Positions 8,413 to 17,128 are shown, counted from the stretch's first letter. The stretch is 64,000 nucleotides of DNA from SIG587 sp045531585 (GCA_045531585.1 JAZSEH010000006.1:1-64000), one strand, 5' to 3'. Translations and numbers: made by a program. The notes: generated by a model not told the origin, from the letters alone.

Positions 8413-9089
8413 TATTTATCACCTATAGCAAAATCGTTCCAGTTAATGGCTTGTTCTTTTAAACCCTCGCAAACAACAGCACTTGATGAGGAAACCTGAC
8501 TTATACTCTTTTTAAGGCACTCAAAAAGATTTTGGAAATTTCCCACGTCGGTGAAAACGGCCTTGTCGGCAGTAAGTTCCCTTAAAAGCTGTGTTGAGCC
8601 GTCACCAAGTCTAATGGGAATAACCGAAAGGAGACGTTGCTCCTGGGCGCAAATCAGCCTTGGTGCAACGGTTACGTCACAACTGCTTTCACCACTGCTC
8701 AACAGTAGTATTTCGGGCTGATAGTATCTAACGTCGGTAAGCTCATATTCATCAAGGCGGTCGTTTATAAGCTCAACACAAAAGTTTAGCGCACCGTTTA
8801 AATCAGGCTCGCTTTTTTCGCTTGAGGAGGAAAAACTTTCACCTTCCTTAATAAGCTCAAAGCCTCGCCTTAGCTGAGGGGAGTAGGCGTAGGTAACAAT
8901 AGCAACGTCGGTCTTGCTTCGACATTCAACGTTATTGTAAATAAAATCAAGAAGGTCGTTTATTCTGTTGTCAACATCGGGAAGGAGGCTTTCCTTCACC
9001 TTGGAGGAAACGTCATAGCAAATGCATAAAGGCAGTCTCAGGTTCTTATTGGTAAATAAACTGCTTTCATCAATTAACAGCTTTTCCAT
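8412..9089 (-). CDS. VWA-domain protein, TerY-like, degenerate MIDAS
   Basis: A 225-residue von Willebrand A domain. The N-terminal strand LPLCICYDVSSKV aligns with the MIDAS DxSxS motif, but the second serine is replaced (D-V-S-S-K, residues 26-30), and the third MIDAS element reads SSGES instead of the usual TDGxP. Metal-dependent ligand binding may therefore be weakened or changed. TerY-like VWA proteins typically sit beside a PP2C phosphatase and a protein kinase and are thought to act as scaffolds or phosphorylation targets. The start at 9089 has an excellent AGGAGG site overlapping the kinase end (3-base gap). Ser-rich stretches (near 85-95 and 205-210) could be phosphorylation sites, which is inference. 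Confidence 0.8.
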   Translation of the reverse strand: MEKLLIDESSLFTNKNLRLPLCICYDVSSKVKESLLPDVDNRINDLLDFIYNNVECRSKTDVAIVTYAYSPQLRRGFELIKEGESFSSSSEKSEPDLNGALNFCVELINDRLDEYELTDVRYYQPEILLLSSGESSCDVTVAPRLICAQEQRLLSVIPIRLGDGSTQLLRELTADKAVFTDVGNFQNLFECLKKSISQVSSSSAVVCEGLKEQAINWNDFAIGDK

Positions 9090-9092
9090 TTT

Positions 9093-10406
9093 TTATATCC
9101 TCCTTTTTTTATTGCTTCGTTTGCTAAGGTTAGCAAGGGACTGCCGGTATAAAGTTTGGACTCCGCCGTTTTCACTTAAAAGATCTTCAAAGGGCAGGGC
9201 AAAGTCTTGGTCACAGTCTGGGCAGAGAATACTGTTTATCTGCGCGTTACGGCTGTCCCATCTGTTCACGGTAAATTTTTTGCCGCACTTTTTACAGGTA
9301 ACAGAGTAAATATGAGTGCGGTTTACGTCCCTTTTTTCACGGCAAACCGAGCAAAGCGCCTCGGTTTTGTTTTTGCTTGCAATTCCAAATTTTTTACCGC
9401 AAAAATCACAGATTTCATACTTCCAGACAGCATCGGTTTTTTCATCAAGAAAGTCGCTTGGAAAAATTTCGTTTGAAAGCTTGCTTGCCGTTATCATATT
9501 ATACATTTCGTTAAGCAATCCGCTCCATTCCTTAGTGGAAACGGTTTCTCCGCGGGAAAAAACGTCTTTAAAAGCCGCCCTCATTCTTGGAGAAAGATTA
9601 AGCCATATGTAATTCTCACAGTCAGCGCCTTCGTTGAAAATAAAATGTCGGTCAACAATACAATCCTTTATGCTATAGGAGTTTAGATTATAAGGGTATT
9701 TGCCAAGAAACAAAATATAAAATACAAGACAGGCAATGGCGTAATACTCATCCTCAATAGTTCGGGGATTTTGGCTGTATTTACAGCCGGACTTATGTAG
9801 TCGCGGAGAGGAGAAAAGCTCCATTCCCACAGGGCAGATATGCTTCCCGAATTGATAACTGTCGGTATCAATAAAGTAAATGTCACAATCTCTGTCAACA
9901 AGAATGTTTCGCGGATTGATGTCTCCCATAAGTATTCCCGCACTGTGAAGCTTTGTAAAGGTATCCACCGTTTTAATGCATAAACGCACAAGACTTGTTC
10001 GGTCAATGTCCCACTGTGCATTGGAACCATCTGCAATTTGTACAATGGCCTCGCTTAAGGTTACGGGAGCAATGCTTTTGTTACGCTGAATAAAGTCGGC
10101 GCTATCCATGGCAAAGCCTATTATGGGTCGGGCGTCACTATAATAATATATAAGGTTTTTGGGCCAGCAAATATTCTGAGGCAGCTTCTCTCTTAAAGAA
10201 AGCATTTCCTCAAGCTTTTTTTGCTTTTCGGGATTTAGTGCCTCACGATAATAAATTTTATATAGCTCACCGCCAATTCCGCGGTAGATTATACCTTCTC
10301 CGCCTTCGGAGAGCTGCACGCCAAGATTGGGGCTGCCGCTTTCACCGTAGTAAACACGGTCACCCTCAATGGGCATAGGCATATCAAGTTTTTGAGAGTT
10401 TTCCAT
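9093..10406 (-). CDS. Protein kinase with C-terminal double zinc ribbon
   Basis: A 437-residue protein. The kinase fold shows a glycine-rich loop SEGGEG (33-38), candidate lysine K50 (ELYKIYY), catalytic loop GDINPRNIL (D162, N167) and a metal-binding FIDTDSY segment (D180/D182) replacing DFG. From about residue 330 come two Cys4 zinc ribbons (CDFCGKK...CSVC and CKKCGKK...CPDC), likely for protein or nucleic-acid contacts. It is a soluble serine/threonine kinase of the type found with TerY-like VWA and PP2C proteins, not a PASTA-type receptor kinase. The gene lies 20 bases after the unknown protein and 3 bases before the VWA gene. Substrates unknown; its own neighbours are the obvious candidates. 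Confidence 0.85.
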   Translation of the reverse strand: MENSQKLDMPMPIEGDRVYYGESGSPNLGVQLSEGGEGIIYRGIGGELYKIYYREALNPEKQKKLEEMLSLREKLPQNICWPKNLIYYYSDARPIIGFAMDSADFIQRNKSIAPVTLSEAIVQIADGSNAQWDIDRTSLVRLCIKTVDTFTKLHSAGILMGDINPRNILVDRDCDIYFIDTDSYQFGKHICPVGMELFSSPRLHKSGCKYSQNPRTIEDEYYAIACLVFYILFLGKYPYNLNSYSIKDCIVDRHFIFNEGADCENYIWLNLSPRMRAAFKDVFSRGETVSTKEWSGLLNEMYNMITASKLSNEIFPSDFLDEKTDAVWKYEICDFCGKKFGIASKNKTEALCSVCREKRDVNRTHIYSVTCKKCGKKFTVNRWDSRNAQINSILCPDCDQDFALPFEDLLSENGGVQTLYRQSLANLSKRSNKKRRI

Positions 10407-10425
10407 ATATACTCAGCTCGTTTCT

Positions 10426-11595
10426 TTATCTATTACCAAAGGGTACAACCGTATCCTTGTTAAGCGCTTTTACCGCAACGGCGGTGTTGCGGTTTCGGTT
10501 CAGCTCATAAATCTTTTGGGCAAGCTTTTTGTTATCGGTTATAACGCATATTGGATTTTTAACGCAGGAAAGCTTGTCAATAAGCTTGTCTACAGGGTCG
10601 GCAAGGTCAATAATTCTGCGTTTGCCTTCATGTATACGCATTACCTTAAGACTGCCTGAGCTTTTAAGGGGCTCATACAGGGTTTTAAGAAGCTGCTTTG
10701 CCTCAAACTGAATTTTTGCGTTGCTTGATTTACACAGCGCCTCAAGCTGTTCAACAGTGCCTTCGTCTGTGTAAAGCACGGGCTCATATGTTATGCCGTC
10801 CATCAATTGTTTACTACTGCTTTTAGCAATCATATCCCGAAGCTCACCGCCACAAAAACGGCGGAATTTATCCGATTTAGCATCGGGATAAACTAAAAAA
10901 ATCCTATATGGATAAAGGTCTTTGGCACAAAAGGTTTCCCCGTTAAAAGAAACCTCGCATCGGGTTATGCGGTCAAAAACCGAGCTTATTAGATTGAGCT
11001 GCTCTATAAGTGATGAAAGAATATTTTTGTAACATTGCTTAATTTGTCGCTCTTTTATAATTTTTTCGGTTTGGTCTGTTATATATTTAATTATTTGGTT
11101 TTTAACGTATGTATCGGTACATTCTTTGATTTTTTCCTTGGTTAAATGACCTATAAATTCATTTCGTTTTTCACCTAAATCATCAAGATAATTTAAATAA
11201 AGCTGTCCGTCAGGGTCATAGCCGCAAAAAATTTTAAAAAGAATTCTATGGCGCAGTATTTTCTTAATTCCTGCAAAATCTATACTGTCAAGGGAAATGT
11301 CCGACCAAGCAATATCCACAATAGGGGAGGAGGCAACGTCTCTGTCAGCAAAGCTTTGAAGTCTTTCCAAAGTAAAAACAGCGTTATCGGGCTTTTTTTC
11401 GACAAAGTGCTTTTCACAGTCCTTTAAAAAAATATTTTCTACAGCCCAGGCTTTAAAATCAGCGCCGGCAAATTCCATGATGATTTTTTTAAAGGCTTCC
11501 TCCACACAGGGAAGGATAATATCGCGAATAACCTCGGCGTTATTGTTCTTTTTTATAATTTGATCAAAAAGCCGCTCCTTTAATTCTTCCTTCAT
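10426..11595 (-). CDS. Unrecognised 389-residue protein of the kinase/phosphatase operon
   Basis: I do not recognise a family. The protein is soluble, rich in Lys and charged residues, and largely helical in appearance in its N-terminal 200 residues, including a Lys/Glu/Ile-rich helix near 165-200. The C-terminal 60 residues (CVITDNKKLAQKIYEL ... AVKALNKDTVVPFG) look like an alpha/beta unit ending, reminiscent of the last strand-helix of PIN-like or Rossmann folds, but no catalytic acidic set is obvious. The gene is second in the operon, 11 bases after the Sel1 gene and 20 before the kinase. It may be a substrate, effector or adaptor of the module; this is inference from position only. Confidence 0.6.
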   Translation of the reverse strand: MKEELKERLFDQIIKKNNNAEVIRDIILPCVEEAFKKIIMEFAGADFKAWAVENIFLKDCEKHFVEKKPDNAVFTLERLQSFADRDVASSPIVDIAWSDISLDSIDFAGIKKILRHRILFKIFCGYDPDGQLYLNYLDDLGEKRNEFIGHLTKEKIKECTDTYVKNQIIKYITDQTEKIIKERQIKQCYKNILSSLIEQLNLISSVFDRITRCEVSFNGETFCAKDLYPYRIFLVYPDAKSDKFRRFCGGELRDMIAKSSSKQLMDGITYEPVLYTDEGTVEQLEALCKSSNAKIQFEAKQLLKTLYEPLKSSGSLKVMRIHEGKRRIIDLADPVDKLIDKLSCVKNPICVITDNKKLAQKIYELNRNRNTAVAVKALNKDTVVPFGNR

Positions 11596-11606
11596 TTATA
11601 ATTCAC

Positions 11607-12608
11607 CTAATTGAAATTTTTAATTTTTACAAAATATTCCGAATTATTTACGGCCATATTTGCAAGGGTATATTTTGCTTTTCTGCAGCCCTTAACCGCC
11701 GAAAGGGTATAGGCCTTAATGGCAGCAACATTATTTCCGCCTTCTTCAAAGGCCAACGCAAGGTCATATAAAAACAACGGGTCAAGGCTACCGTAGGCTC
11801 CCTCCAGCTCGGATACATTGGGAAAAACGGACGCATCCTGCTTTAAGATATAATACTTAACTGCCTCAGGCACGTAATGCTGTTTTATCTGATTGATACA
11901 CTCCTGCGCTTTGTGGGACGTAGTTTTATCGTTCAATGCTTTTTCAAAAAAGGCTATAGCCTTATTGTAATCTCCCGCATCGCGGTAATAGCCGCCCAAC
12001 CATAACGAGGCATGGCTGTGTTTTTCACAAATGCTCAGCATACATTCGCAGGCTTTTTCCTTGTCTTCGTCGGTCCCTTTGCCGCTACTGTAGCAAAGAC
12101 CCAAACGGTAGGTGCCTCTTAGGTGACCTGCCTCGGCGGCTTTTTTAAAATAAGTGAAGCTTAAGCTTTGGTCGGCATCGTGAACCTCATTGTTTGAGTA
12201 ATATAGACCTAAGTTGAAAACAGCGCTTATATGGCCCTTGCTTGCGGCGGTTTCATAATACTCTTTTGCTAAAGTATAATTCTTCTCGTTGCAGCCGTTA
12301 CCGCTATAATAGTAGTTTCCCAGCAAATTATCGGCCTCGGGAACACTCTTTTTGGAATTAACGGCCTTCCTGCAAAACGCAAAAGCCTTTTGCGCATCTC
12401 CAAGCTTTTCATAACAAAGGGCTATACAGTAGTAGGATCTTGAATAAATTTCGCCCCTGGTAGTGTCGGAGGCAGCAGCTTTAGTGTAAAGCTTTATGGC
12501 GTCCTCATATTTTGGCTCACCGCTTTTAGGCAAGCGAAGGCTTTGAGCTAATAAAAAATATTCCTCAGCACTGCTTGTTTCTATGTTAAAACCGTTTGTT
12601 TCGCTCAC
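11607..12608 (-). CDS. Sel1/TPR-repeat protein, first gene of signalling operon
   Basis: A 333-residue all-helical repeat protein. Several Sel1-type units can be picked out: LLGNYYYSGNGCNEKNYTLA, GHISAVFNLGLYYS, GHLRGTYRLGLCYSSGKG and ASLWLGGYYRDAGDYNKAI. Sel1/TPR arrays mediate protein-protein contacts, and such proteins accompany bacterial kinase modules as scaffolds. The start is a GTG at 12608 with GGGGGA eight bases upstream; there is no earlier in-frame candidate with a better site. It is the promoter-proximal gene, with a promoter at 12641-12669, and is divergent from the membrane protein at 12741. Confidence 0.8.
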   Translation of the reverse strand: MSETNGFNIETSSAEEYFLLAQSLRLPKSGEPKYEDAIKLYTKAAASDTTRGEIYSRSYYCIALCYEKLGDAQKAFAFCRKAVNSKKSVPEADNLLGNYYYSGNGCNEKNYTLAKEYYETAASKGHISAVFNLGLYYSNNEVHDADQSLSFTYFKKAAEAGHLRGTYRLGLCYSSGKGTDEDKEKACECMLSICEKHSHASLWLGGYYRDAGDYNKAIAFFEKALNDKTTSHKAQECINQIKQHYVPEAVKYYILKQDASVFPNVSELEGAYGSLDPLFLYDLALAFEEGGNNVAAIKAYTLSAVKGCRKAKYTLANMAVNNSEYFVKIKNFN

Positions 12609-12640
12609 TTTAACAGTCCCCCAAAAGATTATACATTTTT

Positions 12641-12669
12641 ATAGTATCATAAAAAACAAAATTATGCAA
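12641..12669 (-). promoter_or_regulatory. Promoter of the Sel1-kinase-VWA-PP2C operon
   Basis: On the minus strand: TTGCAT (12664-12669), a 17-base spacer and TACTAT (12641-12646) with an extended TG. It is back to back with the plus-strand promoter at 12676. Confidence 0.7.
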
Positions 12670-12675
12670 ATAATA

Positions 12676-12704
12676 TTGACTTTTATTTAAAAATTAAATA
12701 GAAT
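12676..12704 (+). promoter_or_regulatory. Promoter of the divergent membrane-protein gene
   Basis: TTGACT (12676-12681), a 17-base spacer and TAGAAT (12699-12704). The -35 boxes of the two divergent promoters are only 6 bases apart, so binding of polymerase to one may affect the other. Confidence 0.7.
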
Positions 12705-12740
12705 AATATTATATTATGAAACTTTTTGGGGGACGTAAGG

Positions 12741-14123
12741 TTGGATATAAACGCGGTAAAATTCAAAATGAATTTCCTGTACTCATCTAAAGAGGTATGC
12801 TTGCAAATGCGTACCGTTCTTACGGAGTGTATCTGTCAGGCCTTTGATGATGCTTTGAGCAGTAAGCACGGTAAGGGGTATTTTTCCCTTTTAAAGGGGG
12901 AACTGCCTGACCTTTTAAAGGATGAGGGGGATATTTATCTTTGCGATACCAAGGTACTGCTTGAATGTCTTTCATCTGATTGTAATTGCGTAAAGAGTGT
13001 AGCAGAATATTTCGGTGTTGATGAGAAGGAGCTTTTCGGTGCCGCAAATAATTTGCTTTCCTTTGTGAACAATACCGCTCTTGATAACCTTGAGGATGTT
13101 GAGGATAAGATTTACAAAGAATATATAGACAGCATACTAAAGCTTGCAGAGTTTTTTACAACTGTGCGCGATTTTGACGGAGAGCTGTTCTATTTTAAGC
13201 TTATAACCCACTTTGGTGCAATAAAAAATAAGGAAAATGCGGCCCCTGTATATAAGGTCTCGGAGGCTATTTTAAAAAGCAAGTTAGATATTGAATATCC
13301 CGATTTCCTTGTTTGCTGCCGTGAGGCAGGCGCCTCCATATGTACCGAGGACGGGGAGCTGTGCTTCTCCATAAATGAGCCGAAAAAGGTTATGGATGCC
13401 GCTGCAGCTTTCTGTGCAAATTCGGTTTCCACGGCTTCTAAAAAGGATAAAACAAAAAAACTTTTGGGAATTGCGGCAATTGTCCTTGCGGTAATTATTG
13501 CGGCGGGCTCGGCCTGGGCCTCCAATGCCATTACCAGAGCGGTAATAGGTACACCCTCAAAAGAAACCTCGTCACAAGTCTCTGAAAACTCTAAAGACGA
13601 TATTTCTGATAATGACAAAACTTCCTCGTATTATGATACCTCCTCAGATGAAACAACAAGTCAGTATAAAACGGCGGTTGAAAAAACGGTTGATGCATCA
13701 GGACGTGTAACCGAAAAATATTACGTAGGCTTTAGATATAAGGGCACGTCAGCCTTTGATTATGATGAGTACGGGGTTTATAACGGGGATATTAGCAGTC
13801 AAAAAATAGTGCAAATGGGTCTGCGCGGTTTTTCCTATTCTGAGGACAAAGGCGGACATTTGTCTATAAATGTAAAAAACGGTACGGGTGAGCTTATTCG
13901 TAATATTGCTTTTGAGGTACGCTTGTTTACCGAAAACAATCAAAATATTTGCGGTATTGCTACTTCAAAAATGATGGCGGATAACAACGTAACCTTAAGT
14001 CTCAACGATAATGAGTCCGAGATTATTGCCACGAATATTGAACATGATAAATGGTACCAAAAGGATGCAGATCTTGGTTTTGTGAATATGGAAGTAATAG
14101 TTTCCTACGATATAGTGAAATAG
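12741..14123 (+). CDS. Single-pass membrane protein divergent to the kinase operon
   Basis: About 460 residues: a cytoplasmic N-terminal region of about 235 residues, one membrane helix (LLGIAAIVLAVIIAAGSAW, about 239-261), a Ser/Thr/Asp/Glu-rich stalk (about 270-315) and an extracellular C-terminal domain of about 145 residues with beta-strand character. The family is not recognised. The TTG at 12741 is preferred because GGGGGA lies eight bases before it; ATG 12768 is possible but lacks a site. Position opposite the kinase/phosphatase operon and the shared inverted repeat suggest it is the membrane sensor or output of that module. The stalk resembles surface-exposed regions of Gram-positive receptor proteins. 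Confidence 0.65.
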   Translation: MDINAVKFKMNFLYSSKEVCLQMRTVLTECICQAFDDALSSKHGKGYFSLLKGELPDLLKDEGDIYLCDTKVLLECLSSDCNCVKSVAEYFGVDEKELFGAANNLLSFVNNTALDNLEDVEDKIYKEYIDSILKLAEFFTTVRDFDGELFYFKLITHFGAIKNKENAAPVYKVSEAILKSKLDIEYPDFLVCCREAGASICTEDGELCFSINEPKKVMDAAAAFCANSVSTASKKDKTKKLLGIAAIVLAVIIAAGSAWASNAITRAVIGTPSKETSSQVSENSKDDISDNDKTSSYYDTSSDETTSQYKTAVEKTVDASGRVTEKYYVGFRYKGTSAFDYDEYGVYNGDISSQKIVQMGLRGFSYSEDKGGHLSINVKNGTGELIRNIAFEVRLFTENNQNICGIATSKMMADNNVTLSLNDNESEIIATNIEHDKWYQKDADLGFVNMEVIVSYDIVK

Positions 14124-14129
14124 TCTTGC

Positions 14130-14160
14130 GGCGGCAGTTATTTAACTGCCGCCGTCTTTT
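14130..14160 (+). terminator. Rho-independent terminator
   Basis: GGCGGCAGTTA (14130-14140) pairs with TAACTGCCGCC (14143-14153), followed by GTCTTTT. It ends the membrane-protein transcript before uvrA. Confidence 0.85.
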
Positions 14161-14181
14161 ACACATTTTTTGCAAAAAGCA

Positions 14182-14210
14182 TTTACATTTAAAATTTTTT
14201 AGGTTAAAAT
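14182..14210 (+). promoter_or_regulatory. uvrA promoter
   Basis: TTTACA (14182-14187), 17-base spacer, TAAAAT (14205-14210); 31 bases before the uvrA start. Confidence 0.6.
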
Positions 14211-14241
14211 AAAAAGGATATCATAGAAATAAGAGGTTTTT

Positions 14242-17079
14242 ATGGCAAACGATAAAATTGTAATAAAAGGCGCTCGTGCCAACAACTTAAAAAATGCCGA
14301 TGTAAGCATCCCGAGGGACAAGCTTGTGGTGTTCACAGGGCTTTCGGGCTCGGGTAAATCCTCCCTTGCCTTTGATACCATTTATGCTGAGGGTCAGCGC
14401 CGTTACGTTGAGTCTCTTTCTTCCTATGCCCGTATGTTCTTAGGACAGATGGAAAAGCCCGACGTTGATAGCATAGAGGGACTTTCTCCCGCCATATCCA
14501 TTGACCAAAAAACCACCTCTAAAAATCCCCGTTCCACCGTAGGAACCATAACCGAGATATACGACTATCTCCGTCTCCTTTTTGCTCGTGCAGGCACTCC
14601 GCATTGTCCTGTTTGCGGTAAGGAAATAACTCAGCAGACCACCGACCAGATTGTGGACAGCGTTATGAAGCTGCCTGCAGGCACGAAAATACAGGTAATG
14701 GCACCTATAGTCAGAGGTCGTAAGGGTGAGTATACCAAGGAGCTTGATTCGGCTCGCAAATCCGGTTACGTAAGGGTACGTATTGACGACAGTATGTACG
14801 AGCTTTCCGAGGAGATAAAGCTTGAAAAAAACAAAAAACACTATATAGACGTTGTGGTTGACCGCCTTGTTGTCAAGGATGAAATTAAAAGTCGCCTTGC
14901 TGAAAGCATTGAAACCGCCGCAGGCCTTACGGGCGGTATTATTAACGTTGACGTTATCGGCGGTGAGGAGCTTCACTTCTCCCAGAATTACGCCTGTGAC
15001 GAGCATAATGTCAGCCTTCCCGAAATAACACCTACGCTGTTTTCCTTTAATAGCCCCGTAGGCGCCTGTACCACCTGTACGGGTATCGGCAAGTTTATGA
15101 AGGTGGACGTTCGCCTTATTATAAACGATGAAAGCAAATCCCTGCTTGACGGTGCAATCCGTGCCTCGGGCTGGGGCGTTAACTCTTGGTTTTATCCCGA
15201 TTCAGGCACCGTTGCCACAATGTATTACGAAGGCCTTGCACGCCATTACGGCTTTGATATAAATACCCCCTTTGGTGAGCTTCCCGAGGAGGCAAAAAAT
15301 GCGGTGCTTTTTGGTACCAAGGGCGAAAAGATAAAGCTCACCAGAAGCGATAATTGGGGCGGGGGAGATTACTACGCTCCCTTTGAGGGTATTGTAAACA
15401 ATCTTGAGCGCCGCCATAGGGAGACCAAAAGTGATTACTCCCGTAACGAGATTGAAAGCTATATGACCGAGTGTGACTGCCCCGATTGCGGCGGCACACG
15501 CTTAAAGCCCGAAGCCCTTGCGGTAACCGTTGGAGGTAAGAATATTGACGAGGTATGTCGCCTTAGTGTTGTTCAGCTTATTGAATTTATGAGCTCCTTA
15601 AAGTTCAGTGATTTTAAGGCTCAGATTGCAGGCCCCATCGCAAAAGAGATTAACAGCCGATTAAACTTCCTTAAAAGCGTAGGCCTTGATTATCTTACAA
15701 TGTCCCGCGCCTCAGGTACCCTGTCGGGCGGCGAGAGCCAGCGTATACGCCTTGCAACCCAGATAGGCTCCTCCCTTATGGGTGTGCTTTATATACTTGA
15801 TGAGCCAAGCATTGGCCTTCATCAGCGTGATAATGAGCGGCTTATAGAAACCCTGAAGCACCTTCGCGACCTTGGAAACACCCTTATCGTGGTTGAGCAC
15901 GATGAGGATACCATCCGCGCCGCCGACCACGTTATTGATATAGGTCCCGGTGCAGGTATCCACGGCGGTAACGTTGTTTTTTCGGGCACGGTGGAGGAGC
16001 TGAAGGAATGTAAGGCATCTATGACTGCAGATTACCTTACAGGCAGAAGAAAAATTCCTGTTCCTGCAAAACGGCGAAAGGGTAACGGCAGCTTTATAAC
16101 CGTTAATGGTGCCGCAGAAAACAACCTTAAAAATATAAACGTTAAATTCCCGTTGGGCGAGTTTGTTTGTGTTACAGGCGTGTCAGGCTCGGGAAAATCC
16201 TCCCTTGTTAACGAGATACTGCAGAAATATCTTTCCGCAAAGCTTAACAAGGCAAAAACCGTTCCGGGTGCCTTCAAGAGCATAACAGGCACCGAAAATC
16301 TTGATAAGATAATAAATATTGACCAGTCTCCCATAGGAAGAACACCACGCTCCAACCCTGCAACCTATACAGGTGTGTTTAACGATATCCGTGAGCTTTT
16401 TGCCCAGACTAAGGATGCCAAGGCTAAGGGATATAACGCTGGCCGCTTCTCCTTTAACGTTAAGGGTGGCCGATGTGAGGCCTGCGAGGGTGACGGTATT
16501 ATAAAGATAGAAATGCACTTCCTGCCCGATATTTACGTTCCCTGTGAGGTCTGCGGCGGCAGTCGGTATAACCGTGAGACCTTAAGCGTTAAGTATAAGG
16601 GTAAAAGTATATACGACGTTCTTGAAATGACCGTTGAGGAAGGCCTTGAGTTCTTTGGCAGCGTTCCCAAAATTGCCCGAAAGCTGCAAACGTTGTTTGA
16701 CGTTGGACTTGGCTATATAAAAATAGGTCAGCCTGCAACCACTTTGTCAGGCGGTGAGGCACAGCGTGTTAAGCTTGCTACCGAGCTTTCAAAGCGCAGT
16801 ACGGGTAAGACCATCTACGTTCTTGACGAGCCCACAACGGGCCTTCATTCCTATGACGTGCATATGCTTATAGAGGTGCTTTCGCGCCTTGTAGACGGCG
16901 GTAATACCGTTGTTGTTATTGAGCATAATCTGGACGTTATAAAGACCGCCGACTATATTATAGACTTAGGTCCCGACGGCGGTGACAGGGGCGGAAGCGT
17001 TGTTTGCTGCGGCACCCCTGAACAGGTGGCAGAGTGTGAGCAGTCCTATACGGGACAGTTCCTTAAAAAAATGCTCTAA
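14242..17079 (+). CDS. uvrA: Excinuclease ABC subunit A
   Basis: A 945-residue UvrA, full length. First ATP-binding half begins GLSGSGKSSLAFDT near residue 33; second half GVSGSGKSSLV near 645. ABC signatures LSGGESQRIRLA and LSGGEAQRVKLA are both present, as are zinc-finger cysteines (CPVCGKE; CDCPDCGGTR; CEACEGDG ... CEVCGGSRYN). It is the damage-scanning dimer of nucleotide excision repair. AGAGG precedes ATG 14242. It carries its own promoter and follows a terminator, so it is transcribed separately from uvrB, which is 9.5 kb upstream. Adjacency of uvrB and uvrA is the common arrangement in Clostridia. Confidence 0.98.
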   Translation: MANDKIVIKGARANNLKNADVSIPRDKLVVFTGLSGSGKSSLAFDTIYAEGQRRYVESLSSYARMFLGQMEKPDVDSIEGLSPAISIDQKTTSKNPRSTVGTITEIYDYLRLLFARAGTPHCPVCGKEITQQTTDQIVDSVMKLPAGTKIQVMAPIVRGRKGEYTKELDSARKSGYVRVRIDDSMYELSEEIKLEKNKKHYIDVVVDRLVVKDEIKSRLAESIETAAGLTGGIINVDVIGGEELHFSQNYACDEHNVSLPEITPTLFSFNSPVGACTTCTGIGKFMKVDVRLIINDESKSLLDGAIRASGWGVNSWFYPDSGTVATMYYEGLARHYGFDINTPFGELPEEAKNAVLFGTKGEKIKLTRSDNWGGGDYYAPFEGIVNNLERRHRETKSDYSRNEIESYMTECDCPDCGGTRLKPEALAVTVGGKNIDEVCRLSVVQLIEFMSSLKFSDFKAQIAGPIAKEINSRLNFLKSVGLDYLTMSRASGTLSGGESQRIRLATQIGSSLMGVLYILDEPSIGLHQRDNERLIETLKHLRDLGNTLIVVEHDEDTIRAADHVIDIGPGAGIHGGNVVFSGTVEELKECKASMTADYLTGRRKIPVPAKRRKGNGSFITVNGAAENNLKNINVKFPLGEFVCVTGVSGSGKSSLVNEILQKYLSAKLNKAKTVPGAFKSITGTENLDKIINIDQSPIGRTPRSNPATYTGVFNDIRELFAQTKDAKAKGYNAGRFSFNVKGGRCEACEGDGIIKIEMHFLPDIYVPCEVCGGSRYNRETLSVKYKGKSIYDVLEMTVEEGLEFFGSVPKIARKLQTLFDVGLGYIKIGQPATTLSGGEAQRVKLATELSKRSTGKTIYVLDEPTTGLHSYDVHMLIEVLSRLVDGGNTVVVIEHNLDVIKTADYIIDLGPDGGDRGGSVVCCGTPEQVAECEQSYTGQFLKKML

Positions 17080-17099
17080 TATTTACACATTATTAACTA

Positions 17100-17128
17100 T
17101 TGACTGAAAAAACACGCTAAAATATAAT
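17100..17128 (+). promoter_or_regulatory. Promoter of the DUF5685-dnaJ operon
   Basis: TTGACT (17100-17105), 17-base spacer, TATAAT (17123-17128): close to the consensus. Confidence 0.8.

Larger units (their letters stand above)
12616..12734. repeat. Inverted repeat carrying the ribosome sites of two divergent genes
   Basis: GTCCCCCAAAAG (12616-12627) and CTTTTTGGGGGAC (12722-12734) are inverted copies differing by one T. Each supplies the GGGGGA ribosome binding site of the gene it faces: the Sel1 gene on the minus strand and the membrane-protein gene on the plus strand. Arms start 106 bases apart and flank both promoters. Confidence 0.7.

Noticed and set aside
7711..14123. Classical tellurium-resistance (ter) operon
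   Set aside because: No TerB, TerC, TerD or TerZ-like gene is visible; only the kinase/phosphatase/VWA triad is shared.
14440..15006. 188-codon open frame on the minus strand inside uvrA
   Set aside because: It is antisense to conserved uvrA coding sequence, has no ribosome site and no recognisable product.
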